DNA of 64,000 nt from Haematobacter missouriensis (GTDB lineage Bacteria > Pseudomonadota > Alphaproteobacteria > Rhodobacterales > Rhodobacteraceae), in NCBI RefSeq assembly GCF_000740775.1, contig NZ_JFGS01000003.1, positions 1-64,000 of the forward strand, written 5' to 3'. The position numbers and the translations under genes were made by a program. The stretch's first letter is position 1. Each line of letters begins with the position of its first letter. The notes under the pieces were generated by a model. It saw only the letters and a program-made list of their open reading frames with translations, was not told where the DNA came from and did not search any database. Below are positions 27,246 through 36,224 of the stretch, piece after piece.

Positions 27246-28902
27246 CGCGCTTGCCTTCCTCCGGGTAGAGCGCGGCCTTGAAGGGGGCCGGGCCAAGGCG
27301 CCGGAAGGCGTCGAGGAACGTCTCCTCCGGCCCCTGCCGTTCGGCCAGATAGGCGCGCATGAGCCGTTCGATGGCCGGCACCACCTCCTCCGCCGGAAAT
27401 CCGGGGCCGGCGCGTTCGCCGATGGCCGCGCGTTCAGTGCCATCGCCGCCCAGCGTGATCTGATAATTCTCCACCCCCGCGCGGTCGAGGCCGAGAATTC
27501 CCACATGCCCCACATGGTGATGGCCACAGGCGTTGATGCAGCCGGAGATCTTGATCTTCATGCCGCCGATCTCCTCCTCCAGCCCGAGAGCATGGAAGTG
27601 GGTGGCGATGTCCTGCGCGATGGGAATGGAGCGGGCCGTGGCCAGCGCGCAGTAATCCATGCCGGGGCAGGCGATGATGTCGGAGATGAGCCCGATATTC
27701 GCCGTGGCCAGGTCGGCAGCCTTCAACGCGGCGTGGACGGCGGGCAGATCACCCTTGTGCACATGCGGCAGGATGACATTCTGCTCATGGCTGATGCGCA
27801 GCTCGTCATGTCCGTAGCGCTCTGCCAGATCGGCCAGCACGCGCATCTGGTCGGACGTCGCATCCCCGGGCGTCGCACCCTGTTTCTTCAGCGAGACGGA
27901 GACGATGGCGTAGCTGTCGTTCCTGTGGAGGCTCAGGTTCTGTTCGCTCCAGCGACGGAACTCCGGGTCGCGAAGCGCGACGTCATAGGCGTCAGTCGGC
28001 GCATTCTTCCATGCGGGCGGAGCAAAGGCCGCCTCGATATCCGCAAGCAATGCCTGATCCGCGCCATGGAACTCCGGCCGGATTTCCGAGAATCGCGCCT
28101 CGACAAGCTCCCTGATCGTTTCGAGGCCCGTTTCATGCACGGTGATCTTGATGCGCGCCTTGTATTTGTTGTCGCGGCGGCCAAGCTCGTTATAGACGCT
28201 GAGAACCGCTTCCACATAGGGCAGCAGGTCAGCTTTCGGCAGGAACTGCCGAACGACATGGCCAAGCATCGGGGTCCGGCCAAGGCCACCGCCCACGATC
28301 ACCTCGAACCCCGGCTCGCCCTTCGCATTGCGCACCATGCGCAGCCCGATGTCATGTGCACGCGTCACGGCACGGTCGTTCGGGCTGCCGGTGATGGCGA
28401 TCTTGAACTTGCGCGGCAGGAACTGGAATTCCGGATGGTCGGTGGACCATTGGCGGAGCAGCTCCGCGACGGGGCGCGGATCTTCGATCTCATCCGCTGC
28501 CGCGCCGGCGAAATGGTCGGCGGTAACGTTGCGGACGCAGTTGCCCGAGGTCTGGATGGCGTGCATTTCAACCTCCGCCAGAGCCTCCAGCATATCCGGC
28601 ACGTCGCGGAGCAGCGGCCAGTTGTACTGGATGTTCTGACGGGTGGTGAAATGGCCGTATCCCTTGTCCCACCGGTCTGCGATGAGCGCGAGCTGACGCA
28701 TCTTGGCACCATTCAGGGTGCCATAAGGGATGGCCACGCGCAGCATGTAGGCGTGAAGCTGGAGGTAGAGGCCGTTCATCAAACGGAGCGGCTTGAACTC
28801 GTCCTCCGTCAGCGATCCGTCGATCCGTCGCTCCACCTGCGCGCGGAACTGGGCCACCCGTTCGCGGACGAAGGCTGCGTCGAAATCGTCGTAGCGGTAC
28901 AT
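27235..28902 (-). CDS. cysI: Nitrite/sulfite reductase, siroheme hemoprotein
   Basis: A 555-residue siroheme/4Fe-4S reductase. Conserved elements are TSGNCVRN, the DYCALATARS stretch and the cluster-binding CINACGHHHVGH. Given cysH and cysG beside it, sulfite to sulfide is the likely reaction, with electrons from ferredoxin. The start at 28902 (MYRYDDFDAAFV) is preceded by CCAGGAGC. Confidence 0.93.
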   Translation of the reverse strand: MYRYDDFDAAFVRERVAQFRAQVERRIDGSLTEDEFKPLRLMNGLYLQLHAYMLRVAIPYGTLNGAKMRQLALIADRWDKGYGHFTTRQNIQYNWPLLRDVPDMLEALAEVEMHAIQTSGNCVRNVTADHFAGAAADEIEDPRPVAELLRQWSTDHPEFQFLPRKFKIAITGSPNDRAVTRAHDIGLRMVRNAKGEPGFEVIVGGGLGRTPMLGHVVRQFLPKADLLPYVEAVLSVYNELGRRDNKYKARIKITVHETGLETIRELVEARFSEIRPEFHGADQALLADIEAAFAPPAWKNAPTDAYDVALRDPEFRRWSEQNLSLHRNDSYAIVSVSLKKQGATPGDATSDQMRVLADLAERYGHDELRISHEQNVILPHVHKGDLPAVHAALKAADLATANIGLISDIIACPGMDYCALATARSIPIAQDIATHFHALGLEEEIGGMKIKISGCINACGHHHVGHVGILGLDRAGVENYQITLGGDGTERAAIGERAGPGFPAEEVVPAIERLMRAYLAERQGPEETFLDAFRRLGPAPFKAALYPEEGKRDAA

Positions 28903-28921
28903 GCGGTCGTGCTCCTGGGGT

Positions 28922-29239
28922 TCAGCCGACGTGGTCGAGGTTGCGTTCGGCCTGCTTGCCGTGGGGATAGTTTGACGGGCCGGTCGCGCGAAACGCCTCC
29001 CGGAAGTGGACGGGTTCCGGTCCGGCGGATCCCGCCTTGGCATCGGCGAGATAGGCGCCAACGACAAGTCCGGATTGGGCTGCCGCATCCAGCAGGCGGA
29101 TCGCGGCATGGGCCTCGTCCTCGATCAGTTCCGCCTCGCGCAGTTCGCGCGACCAGCGGTCATCGGGGGTGAGATAAACGACATCGCCCTCAAGGAGGGC
29201 GTTGGCGGTTACGACCTTCGGGGTGAAACGGCGGCTCAT
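28922..29239 (-). CDS. DUF2849 protein
   Basis: A 105-residue DUF2849 protein found next to cysI in alphaproteobacteria; function unknown. Its start overlaps the cysG stop (ATGA) and cysI follows 19 bp later, so it is translated as part of the siroheme/sulfite operon. Confidence 0.85.
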   Translation of the reverse strand: MSRRFTPKVVTANALLEGDVVYLTPDDRWSRELREAELIEDEAHAAIRLLDAAAQSGLVVGAYLADAKAGSAGPEPVHFREAFRATGPSNYPHGKQAERNLDHVG

Positions 29240-30624
29240 GGTCTGGCCTCCTTGTAATCTTCGAGAAGTTGGACTGCGCGTCGGGGTGACAGCCCGTAAA
29301 GAATGATCGCTGGGCCCGTCAGTTCCGTGACGGCCCTGGTAAAATCATTGAGACAACAGCCAATAATTCGTTCATCCGGGCGGGAAGCGTTCTCGATCAG
29401 CGTGACGGGAGTGGTCCCCACCGCGCCGTGCATCATGAGTCGGCCCTGAACGAATCGCGCGGACCTCCGGCCCATGTAGATGGCGGCCACCTCGCCCGGA
29501 CGGGCGAGCGTGCGCCAGTCATGCTCGGCAAAGCCCTGCATGTCGTGGCCGGTGATGAACCGGACGGAGGAATTGCGTCCGCGGCGGGTCAGGCTCTGGC
29601 CTATGCTTGCCGCGGCGGCCACGGCGGAGGTGATGCCGGGGACGATGCGCCAGGAAATGCCGGCCTCCTCCACCGCCTCAAGTTCTTCGTCAAGCCGCCC
29701 GAACAGGCCCGAATCACCGGACTTGAGTCGCACCACATGTGCGCCCGATCCTGCGTGGGCAAGGATCAGCGCATTGATCCGCTGCTGGCTCATCGACGGG
29801 CCGAAACCTTCCTTGCCCGCATCTATCAGCGTGGCCTCGCGCCGGGCGAGTTCAAGGATCTCCGGGGAGATCAGGCGGTCGTGAATGACCACATCCGCCG
29901 CATCCAGCGCGCGCCGCGCCTTCAGCGTAAGCAGTTCGGGGTCACCGGGGCCGGCGCCAACGAAATCCACGTGGCCGGGCCGGGGAGCCGCGTCCAGGTG
30001 GCGGACGAGCAGATCGTCCAGCACCCGGGCCGCCCCGTCTTCGCCGCCCGTTTCATGCGCCCTGGGGCCGACGTCGAAGTAATACTCGCTCCAGAAATCG
30101 CGGCGACGCCGGCCCATGGGCAGCGCCTCCGCCATGTTGCGGAAGGCTTTACCGATCCGGGCCAGAGTGCCAAGGCGCACAGGCAACCGCGCTTCCAGAT
30201 CCGCCTTGATTGCGCGGGCAAGGACCGGGGCCGCCCCCTCCGTTCCGATCGCGACGGTGACCGGATCGCGATCCACGATGGCGGGCGTGATGAAGGCGCT
30301 GCCATGGAGATCGTCAACGATATTGTGCAGAACGCCTGCCGTACGGGCGAGGGCCGCGGTCGCGGCATCGCGTGCCGCATCCTCATCCGCCGCATAGACG
30401 AGCATCGCCCCCGCCAGATCCTCGGAGGTGAGCGCGCGATGATGGAGCGTGATGCTCCCCTCTGCCGCCCAGAGGAGGATTTCGTTCACCGGATCGTCGG
30501 AAAACACTTCGACCAGCGCTTCCGTCTTGAGCAGCAGCCGCAGCTTCGCGACGGCAGCATCGCCCCCTCCGGACAGAAGGATGCGGCGCCCCGTGGTATC
30601 GAGAAAGAGCGGAAAATGCTTCAT
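29236..30624 (-). CDS. cysG: Siroheme synthase CysG
   Basis: A 462-residue fusion protein. The N-terminal part (SGGGDAAVAKLRLLL) is the NAD-dependent precorrin-2 dehydrogenase and ferrochelatase. The C-terminal part (VGAGPGDPELLTLKA, then VVRLKSGDSGLFGR) is uroporphyrinogen-III C-methyltransferase. Together they make siroheme for CysI. It is first in the operon and divergent from an Lrp/AsnC gene. Start at the second methionine (30624). Confidence 0.93.
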   Translation of the reverse strand: MKHFPLFLDTTGRRILLSGGGDAAVAKLRLLLKTEALVEVFSDDPVNEILLWAAEGSITLHHRALTSEDLAGAMLVYAADEDAARDAATAALARTAGVLHNIVDDLHGSAFITPAIVDRDPVTVAIGTEGAAPVLARAIKADLEARLPVRLGTLARIGKAFRNMAEALPMGRRRRDFWSEYYFDVGPRAHETGGEDGAARVLDDLLVRHLDAAPRPGHVDFVGAGPGDPELLTLKARRALDAADVVIHDRLISPEILELARREATLIDAGKEGFGPSMSQQRINALILAHAGSGAHVVRLKSGDSGLFGRLDEELEAVEEAGISWRIVPGITSAVAAAASIGQSLTRRGRNSSVRFITGHDMQGFAEHDWRTLARPGEVAAIYMGRRSARFVQGRLMMHGAVGTTPVTLIENASRPDERIIGCCLNDFTRAVTELTGPAIILYGLSPRRAVQLLEDYKEARP

Positions 30625-30640
30625 GACAGGAACCAAGTCT

Positions 30641-30690
30641 GGAATCGCATTTCCAATGTAGGATATTTTCCGCGATGAATGCTATCCTGA
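30641..30690. promoter_or_regulatory. Candidate operators between cysG and the Lrp-type gene
   Basis: The divergent intergenic region holds a GGAA-N6-TTCC dyad (30641-30654) and a longer inverted repeat, GTAGGATA (30658-30665) with TATCCTGA (30683-30690), seven of eight positions pairing. Both are AT-rich relative to surroundings and lie where a divergent regulator would bind. Confidence 0.4.
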
Positions 30691-30764
30691 CTTGCAGATA
30701 AGGATGTTTGTTCAGATAATCGGCTCCAACGGGGCATCCTTCCCGGTTTGAGGGAGATCAACGA

Positions 30765-31247
30765 ATGGCAGTCCGGCTGGATGAGATCGATCGGAAAATC
30801 CTTGCCGAATTGCAGGAAGATGCCAGCCAGTCGTTGGATGAAATCGCCCGCAAGGTCAATTCCTCCAAGACACCGGTCTGGAACCGGATCCGCAAGCTGC
30901 GCGAAGCCGGAGTGATCGGGCGACAGACGGTGATTCTGGACCCGGAGTCGCTGGGGCTGGAGGCCTGTTTCTTCGTGCTGATCCGCACGTCGGAGCATGA
31001 GGCCGACTGGCAGAAGAAGTTCCTCAAGGCCCTTCGCGAACGTCCGGAAGTGCTGGAGGCGCATCGGCTTGCGGGCGATATCGACTACATCCTGAAGGTC
31101 CGTGTCGCCAATGCCCGCGCCTACGACAAGTTCTATCAGGCCCTGATCTCGGAAGTGCGGATCTACAACGTCACGGCGCTCCTTTCCATGGAGGAGATCA
31201 AGGCCACGACCATCCTGCCGATCCCGGAGGAGACGCCCTCCCAGTGA
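30765..31247 (+). CDS. Lrp/AsnC-family transcriptional regulator
   Basis: A 160-residue regulator: N-terminal winged helix (DEIDRKILAELQEDASQSLDEIARKV, with the SSKTPVWNRIRKLREAGVI recognition region) and C-terminal RAM effector domain. It faces cysG across about 140 bp, so it is a candidate controller of the cys operon as well as of itself. GGGAGATC precedes the ATG. Confidence 0.9.
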   Translation: MAVRLDEIDRKILAELQEDASQSLDEIARKVNSSKTPVWNRIRKLREAGVIGRQTVILDPESLGLEACFFVLIRTSEHEADWQKKFLKALRERPEVLEAHRLAGDIDYILKVRVANARAYDKFYQALISEVRIYNVTALLSMEEIKATTILPIPEETPSQ

Positions 31248-31272
31248 CCCCCTCTGCCAGGGTCGCGCGCCG

Positions 31273-32661
31273 TCAGACGGAGTGGAGATAGAGATCGAAA
31301 TCCACGTCAGGGATGGTCGCGGCGACACGGGCATATTCGGCCGCCTTGATGGCGGTGAAGGTACGATGCATCTCCTGCCCCAGGGCGTCCCGGAGGAATG
31401 CGGATTGTTCCGCTGCCTGAACGGCCTCTCGCCAGTCGCGCGGGATGGAGAGCGAAGAACTCTCCTCATATCCGTTGCCGACAGTCTCCGGCCCGGGGTC
31501 CAGCTGCTCGGCCAGCCCCTTGCGGATACCGGCCAACACCGTCGCGCCGACCAGATAGGGATTGGCATCCACCCCGGCGGGGCGATGTTCGATGCGGCGG
31601 GCCGAAACAGGTCCGGCGGGGATGCGCAGCGCCACCGAGCGGTTGTTCACCCCCCAGGTCGGGGACACCGGGGCATAGCTCTGACTCGCGAAGCGGCGCC
31701 AGGAGTTGCCGTGCGGGGCAAAGACCAGCATCGATTCGCCCATCGTGGCGCGAAGACCGCCGATCGACCAGCGGATCGGATCGTTCCAAACGCCCTCCTG
31801 CGGCTCGGTGAAGATGTTGTGCCCCCCGACATCGGCCATCGACACATGGAAGTGCATCCCCGACCCGGCGTAACGCGCAAAGGGCTTCGCCATGAAGCAG
31901 GCCGTCACGCCAAACCGCCGCGCGGCGAGGCGCACGATGCGTTTGAGCCGGATAAGGTCATCGGCCGCCCTCACGACATCGGACCTGTAATGGAGCGTCA
32001 GCTCATACTGGCCGGGCGCGTATTCGGAGATTACTGTCTCCGCCATGATTCCGGCTGCCGCAGCGCCCGCATAGATGGCGGAAAAGAGCGGCTCCATCCC
32101 GTGCAGGTGATCGACGGAATAGACCTCCGTCCGCTCCGACCGCCGCCCGTCCAGCACGGCGGCGGCGGGGCGGACGCGCCCCTCTGGGTCACGGGCGTTG
32201 TCGAGCAGGAAGAACTCCAGCTCGAACGCGCCCGCGGGAAACAGGCCCTCTGCCGCCAGCGCCGCCACCTGACGGCAAAGGGCGTGACGCGGATCGGAAG
32301 CCATCGGCTCTCCGTCGAGGGTGAACATGGAGATCAGCACCTCCGCCCGCGCGGGCGAAGTGCCCGCGATGGGCACCAGGCTCCCCGGCACCGGCCAAGC
32401 GCGAAGGTCGCCATCCCCCTGATCCCAGATGAGCCCGGTTTCATGGACATCCTCGCCGCAGATATCCAGTCCGAGAATGGAGATCGGAAGATGCCGCCCG
32501 TGACGGTAGAGCGACATGAGTTCATGTCGGCGTATGATCTTGCCGCGGCCCACACCGTTCGCATCCGTCAGAACCAGGTCGATCGCCTCGATCTCCGGGT
32601 GCCGGGCCAGAAAGTCCTCAGCTTCTGATGCGTCAGAGCTGGAAGGGGAAAGCGATGTCAT
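31273..32661 (-). CDS. Glutamine synthetase family protein (PuuA-like)
   Basis: A 462-residue glutamine-synthetase-fold enzyme with the ATP/metal-binding elements ELEFFLLD, GSGMHFHVS and HGNSWRRF. Sequence style matches the gamma-glutamyl-amine ligases (PuuA-like) used to begin polyamine or amine catabolism rather than nitrogen-assimilating GlnA. Its ATG overlaps the stop of the aminotransferase gene (ATGA), so the two are coupled. Confidence 0.85.
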   Translation of the reverse strand: MTSLSPSSSDASEAEDFLARHPEIEAIDLVLTDANGVGRGKIIRRHELMSLYRHGRHLPISILGLDICGEDVHETGLIWDQGDGDLRAWPVPGSLVPIAGTSPARAEVLISMFTLDGEPMASDPRHALCRQVAALAAEGLFPAGAFELEFFLLDNARDPEGRVRPAAAVLDGRRSERTEVYSVDHLHGMEPLFSAIYAGAAAAGIMAETVISEYAPGQYELTLHYRSDVVRAADDLIRLKRIVRLAARRFGVTACFMAKPFARYAGSGMHFHVSMADVGGHNIFTEPQEGVWNDPIRWSIGGLRATMGESMLVFAPHGNSWRRFASQSYAPVSPTWGVNNRSVALRIPAGPVSARRIEHRPAGVDANPYLVGATVLAGIRKGLAEQLDPGPETVGNGYEESSSLSIPRDWREAVQAAEQSAFLRDALGQEMHRTFTAIKAAEYARVAATIPDVDFDLYLHSV

Positions 32662-34031
32662 CGGAACAGCTCCGCGCAGATCTCGTCAAACGCGTGGATA
32701 AGCTGGTCGATCTGCTTCTTCCGGGTGACGGGCGAGACGAGCATCATGTTGTGAAAGGGAGCGATCAGCAGGCCGCGGTTGACAAGGGACAGGTGAACGG
32801 CCGCCTCCACCAGCGGCTGATAGGAGTCCTCGGCCTCCGTGCCGTTGCGGAGGGGGCCGGGGGTGCAGACGAATTCCACCCGCGCGCCGCAGCGGGCGAT
32901 GTGCCACGGCGCACCCCGCCCCTCGACGACAAGGCGCAGCCCCTTTTCCAGTCGCTTCGCGCCCCGCTCCATCCGCTGATAGGCGTCTTTGGTCATGACT
33001 TCGGAGAGCGTGGCCCGAAGCGCGGCAAACTGCAGCGGATTGCCAGAGAGAGTGGTGCCCATGCCGGTATGGCCCGCCGCGCGCTGTGCCTCCTGCGCCG
33101 AAAAACGGGAAGCGATGTCCTCCGTCATGCCCCAGACCGCCGCCGCGACGCCGCCCGCCACCGCTTTTCCGCAGGTGATGATGTCGGGCCGCAGCCCGTG
33201 GCGGCGCGTGTAGCCGCCGAGACCGGAGCTGATCGTATGTGTCTCGTCGAGGATGAGGAGCGTTCCTGTTGCCCGTGTGAGCCGCCGGAGCGCCTCATGA
33301 AAACCGGGTTCGGGCAGTACCATGCAGGCATTTGTCATCACCGGCTCCGCGATGACCGCCGCCACGTCCATTTCGCAAAGCGCGGTTTCCAGCGCGGCGG
33401 GATCATTGAACTCCACCGCGACCGTCTCCGAAGCCGGGTCCCCGGCCATGCCGACAAGGCCGGAGCGCGTCACCGTGCGCCCATTGGACAACTGCACCAT
33501 CGTTTCATCCACGGTGCCGTGATAGGCACCGTTGAAGACGACGATCTTCCGCCGTTCCGTCACCGCCCGCGCGATCTTCAGTGCGAAGCGGTTGGCGTCC
33601 GTTGCCGTCGTCGCCACCTGCCATCGGAACTCTCCAAAGCGCGAGGAGAGCAGCTCTCCGACAGCCAGTGCGTCGATATTCGGCAGCATATAGGTCAGGC
33701 CGTGCCGCGCCTGCCGGCGAATCGCCTGTGCCACCGGCTTGGGTGAATGACCGAAGAGCGAGCCAGTGTCCCCAAGGCAGAAATCGTCGAAATTGTGCCC
33801 GTCGATATCGGTGAGCGTTGAGCCTTCCGCACGTTTTACCATGATCGGGAACGGCAGGGGCCAGTCCCGCATCCAGTGCATTGGCACACCGTCCAGCCAG
33901 GCTGCCGCGCCGTGGTCGAGCGCCATACGGCTCCGCGGGCGCGCCTGTGTATAGGTTTCCGTTTCCCGCGCAAGCAGCTTGCGGAGGCGATTCGTCGGGA
34001 CACCGCCCGAAAGAGAAGTCAGCGGCGACAT
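32658..34031 (-). CDS. Class III aminotransferase
   Basis: A 457-residue PLP enzyme of aminotransferase class III (glutamate-1-semialdehyde-type relatives). Motifs are the glycine-rich GDTGSLFGHS, LILDETHT with the PLP-binding aspartate replaced in context by Glu-Thr-His, and the Schiff-base lysine in TCGKAVAGG. The preferred start at 34031 has GAGG five bases upstream; an in-frame TTG at 34070 would add 13 residues. With the GS-like ligase it probably serves amine or polyamine catabolism. Confidence 0.82.
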   Translation of the reverse strand: MSPLTSLSGGVPTNRLRKLLARETETYTQARPRSRMALDHGAAAWLDGVPMHWMRDWPLPFPIMVKRAEGSTLTDIDGHNFDDFCLGDTGSLFGHSPKPVAQAIRRQARHGLTYMLPNIDALAVGELLSSRFGEFRWQVATTATDANRFALKIARAVTERRKIVVFNGAYHGTVDETMVQLSNGRTVTRSGLVGMAGDPASETVAVEFNDPAALETALCEMDVAAVIAEPVMTNACMVLPEPGFHEALRRLTRATGTLLILDETHTISSGLGGYTRRHGLRPDIITCGKAVAGGVAAAVWGMTEDIASRFSAQEAQRAAGHTGMGTTLSGNPLQFAALRATLSEVMTKDAYQRMERGAKRLEKGLRLVVEGRGAPWHIARCGARVEFVCTPGPLRNGTEAEDSYQPLVEAAVHLSLVNRGLLIAPFHNMMLVSPVTRKKQIDQLIHAFDEICAELFR

Positions 34032-34095
34032 GGGCGCCTCGCTCTTGGGGTTCGTGGGGTTCTCACTCAAGGTGAGCGCAGGCGCAAGGGGGCCG

Positions 34096-34560
34096 TTACT
34101 CCACCAGCGGGACGAGCGCGAGCAGGCGCTTGCTCTCCTCCGCGCTCAGAAGGGTGCGGAACAGCCGCTCGATCCGGTCGCGATAGGTCAGCAGGGTGGC
34201 GGAGGACAGCGCTGCCGGATCGCCTCGGAGTTGGCCGGCGGAAGCCTTTTGCCACAGGATCAGCAACTCGCGCGCGGCAACGGCGCTGGTGGCATTAGCG
34301 ACGCGGCTTTCCTCCCGGAGAAGCTGAACCCGGAGGCGCGTCTCCACTTCCGCATAGCGGGGCCGGAGTCGTTCGACCGCTGCCGCACGCTCCGACGGCG
34401 GCAGGATGAGCAGATCCTGATAGATGCCTATGGTCAGCGTTGCGAGGTCGGCGGCCCGATCCACCGTGCCGGCATCGTAGAGCGCAAGTTGCGGTGCGCA
34501 GCCTGCCAGAGCCAGCGAGAGGGCGATGATCAGCGGTCGGAACAGGGGAGAGAGGCGCAT
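34096..34560 (-). CDS. Small lipoprotein of unknown function
   Basis: A 154-residue lipoprotein with a signal peptide ending LALAGC, so Cys21 would be lipidated. The rest is helical and charged, without a recognised domain. It lies immediately upstream of the aminotransferase-GS pair and downstream of the RNase T2 gene, on the same strand. Confidence 0.7.
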   Translation of the reverse strand: MRLSPLFRPLIIALSLALAGCAPQLALYDAGTVDRAADLATLTIGIYQDLLILPPSERAAAVERLRPRYAEVETRLRVQLLREESRVANATSAVAARELLILWQKASAGQLRGDPAALSSATLLTYRDRIERLFRTLLSAEESKRLLALVPLVE

Positions 34561-34620
34561 CTGGAAGCCGCGTCTGGATAGATGTCCACCATACCGTGCC
34601 GCATTGCAGCGAAGAAGCCC

Positions 34621-35274
34621 CTAAGGCGCTTCGAGTATCGCGTTTTTTAAGGTGCAGTCGCGGATCGCATCCGGTCCGCAGCGACGGGGTTCAAGACCTT
34701 TCGTCAGACAGACGCGCACCTCGGCGATATGGCCGGCGGAACAGGTGACGGTGAGCATGTCGCGTGTCATTCCGGGGTTCGCCTCGATGAACGCATCCTC
34801 GACCACGGAGGCGGGAAGGCGCACGTCCTGCTGCAAGCGGGAGAATATCTCCGGCACCGCGATGCTGCGGTAGGCCCTGCGCTGAGTGGCAAGATAGTCG
34901 CGCGCACTCAGCCCGGCGCAGCGGCCATGCTTTTTCCATTGATACCATGCAAGTCCCTGCGACCCCATGATATCCGTCATCGCTCCCGTCTCCACCCGCG
35001 ACGGATCGCGCGTGGGGGTGCGGCAGAATTCGGGCCAGCCTCCCTTGTCATACTGCGGCCATAGGCCATGGAGGAGGAAGCCGTGGCGGTGTTGGGGGGC
35101 GCACTGTCCGCCCGTTTCCCCCTCGCGTGAACACCAGCCGGGGGACCATGTGAGCGCCATGACATAGTAGTCGAATTCCCCTGCCGGACGTCCGCCGCGC
35201 GCCTGCGACAACGCGCCGTCTGCCGTCGAGCAGAGGCTCAGGAAGGCGGCCAGAACCGCTGTGGTGACGCGCAT
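34621..35274 (-). CDS. Secreted RNase T2 family protein
   Basis: A 217-residue protein with a cleavable signal peptide (about residues 1-23). Catalytic segment I is HGLWPQ. Segment II reads WYQWKKHGRC, where the usual pattern is EWxKHGxC: lysine and histidine are kept but the first residue is Gln (codon CAA) rather than Glu. It would cleave RNA in the periplasm if active. Conserved cysteines are present. Confidence 0.85.
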   Translation of the reverse strand: MRVTTAVLAAFLSLCSTADGALSQARGGRPAGEFDYYVMALTWSPGWCSREGETGGQCAPQHRHGFLLHGLWPQYDKGGWPEFCRTPTRDPSRVETGAMTDIMGSQGLAWYQWKKHGRCAGLSARDYLATQRRAYRSIAVPEIFSRLQQDVRLPASVVEDAFIEANPGMTRDMLTVTCSAGHIAEVRVCLTKGLEPRRCGPDAIRDCTLKNAILEAP

Positions 35275-35395
35275 TGCCTCTTTTCTCCTTCGGCCTTCCC
35301 GCATATATATCACCGGACTTCCCGAAAACGTGGAGATCGCGGCCAAGGCCGCAGCCGTTTTCCCGGCGCGGGAGAGATATGTTAGGAGAGACCCG

Positions 35396-36151
35396 ATGAA
35401 CAAGCCCCTGATGGCCAAGGCGACCGCGGTCTGGCTCATCGAAAACACCACCCTGTCGTTCAAGCAGATCGCGGATTTCTGCGGACTTCACGAGCTTGAG
35501 GTGCAGGGCATCGCCGATGGAGACGTAGCCACCGGCGTCAAGGGTTTCGATCCGATCGCCAACAACCAGCTCGACGCCGTGGAGATCGAGAAGGGTGAGA
35601 AGAACCCGATCTACCGGCTCAAGTTGAAGTTCAACCCGGCTGCGGTGGGCGAGGAAAAGCGCCGCGGACCTCGGTACACGCCCCTTTCCAAACGTCAGGA
35701 CCGGCCCGCCGCGATTCTGTGGCTCGTGAAGTTCCATCCTGAACTGACGGATGGCCAGATCGCGAAGCTGGTGGGCACGACGAAGCCGACAATCCAGTCC
35801 ATCCGCGACCGTTCGCACTGGAACATCTCCAACATCGCGCCTGTCGATCCGGTGGCGCTGGGCCTTGCCCGCCAGTCCGAGCTGGATGCAGCGGTGCAGC
35901 AGGCCGCCCGCAAGAAGACGGCGGATGGTGTTGTGATGACCGACGACGAACGTCGCAAGCTCGTCTCTACCGAGCAATCTCTCGGCATGTCTCCCGATGC
36001 GCGCTTGCCGTCCTCCATCGCGGGCTTGGAGAACTTCTCCCTCTCCGAGGAGGAAAAGAAGCCGGCCGATTTCTCCAATGCGGACAGTTTCTTCAACCTG
36101 CCCAACAATGATGACGACGATGAGGACGAGGACGACGATCACCGTCGCTGA
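35396..36151 (+). CDS. trcR: DUF1013 (TrcR-type) transcriptional regulator
   Basis: A 251-residue DUF1013 protein, the family of the alphaproteobacterial cell-cycle factor TrcR, which associates with RNA polymerase. The helix-turn-helix-like N-terminus (AVWLIENTTLSFKQIADFC) and RGPRYTPLSKRQDRPAAILWL are conserved, and the C-terminus is a long acidic run. TTAGGAGAG precedes the ATG. The symbol is by family. Confidence 0.85.
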   Translation: MNKPLMAKATAVWLIENTTLSFKQIADFCGLHELEVQGIADGDVATGVKGFDPIANNQLDAVEIEKGEKNPIYRLKLKFNPAAVGEEKRRGPRYTPLSKRQDRPAAILWLVKFHPELTDGQIAKLVGTTKPTIQSIRDRSHWNISNIAPVDPVALGLARQSELDAAVQQAARKKTADGVVMTDDERRKLVSTEQSLGMSPDARLPSSIAGLENFSLSEEEKKPADFSNADSFFNLPNNDDDDEDEDDDHRR

Positions 36152-36224
36152 GGCCATCGCCGTGGCTGGACTTTACGGAAGCCACGGCTAATTCCCCCCC
36201 AACGGCGGCTAGCCGGTGGGGAAA

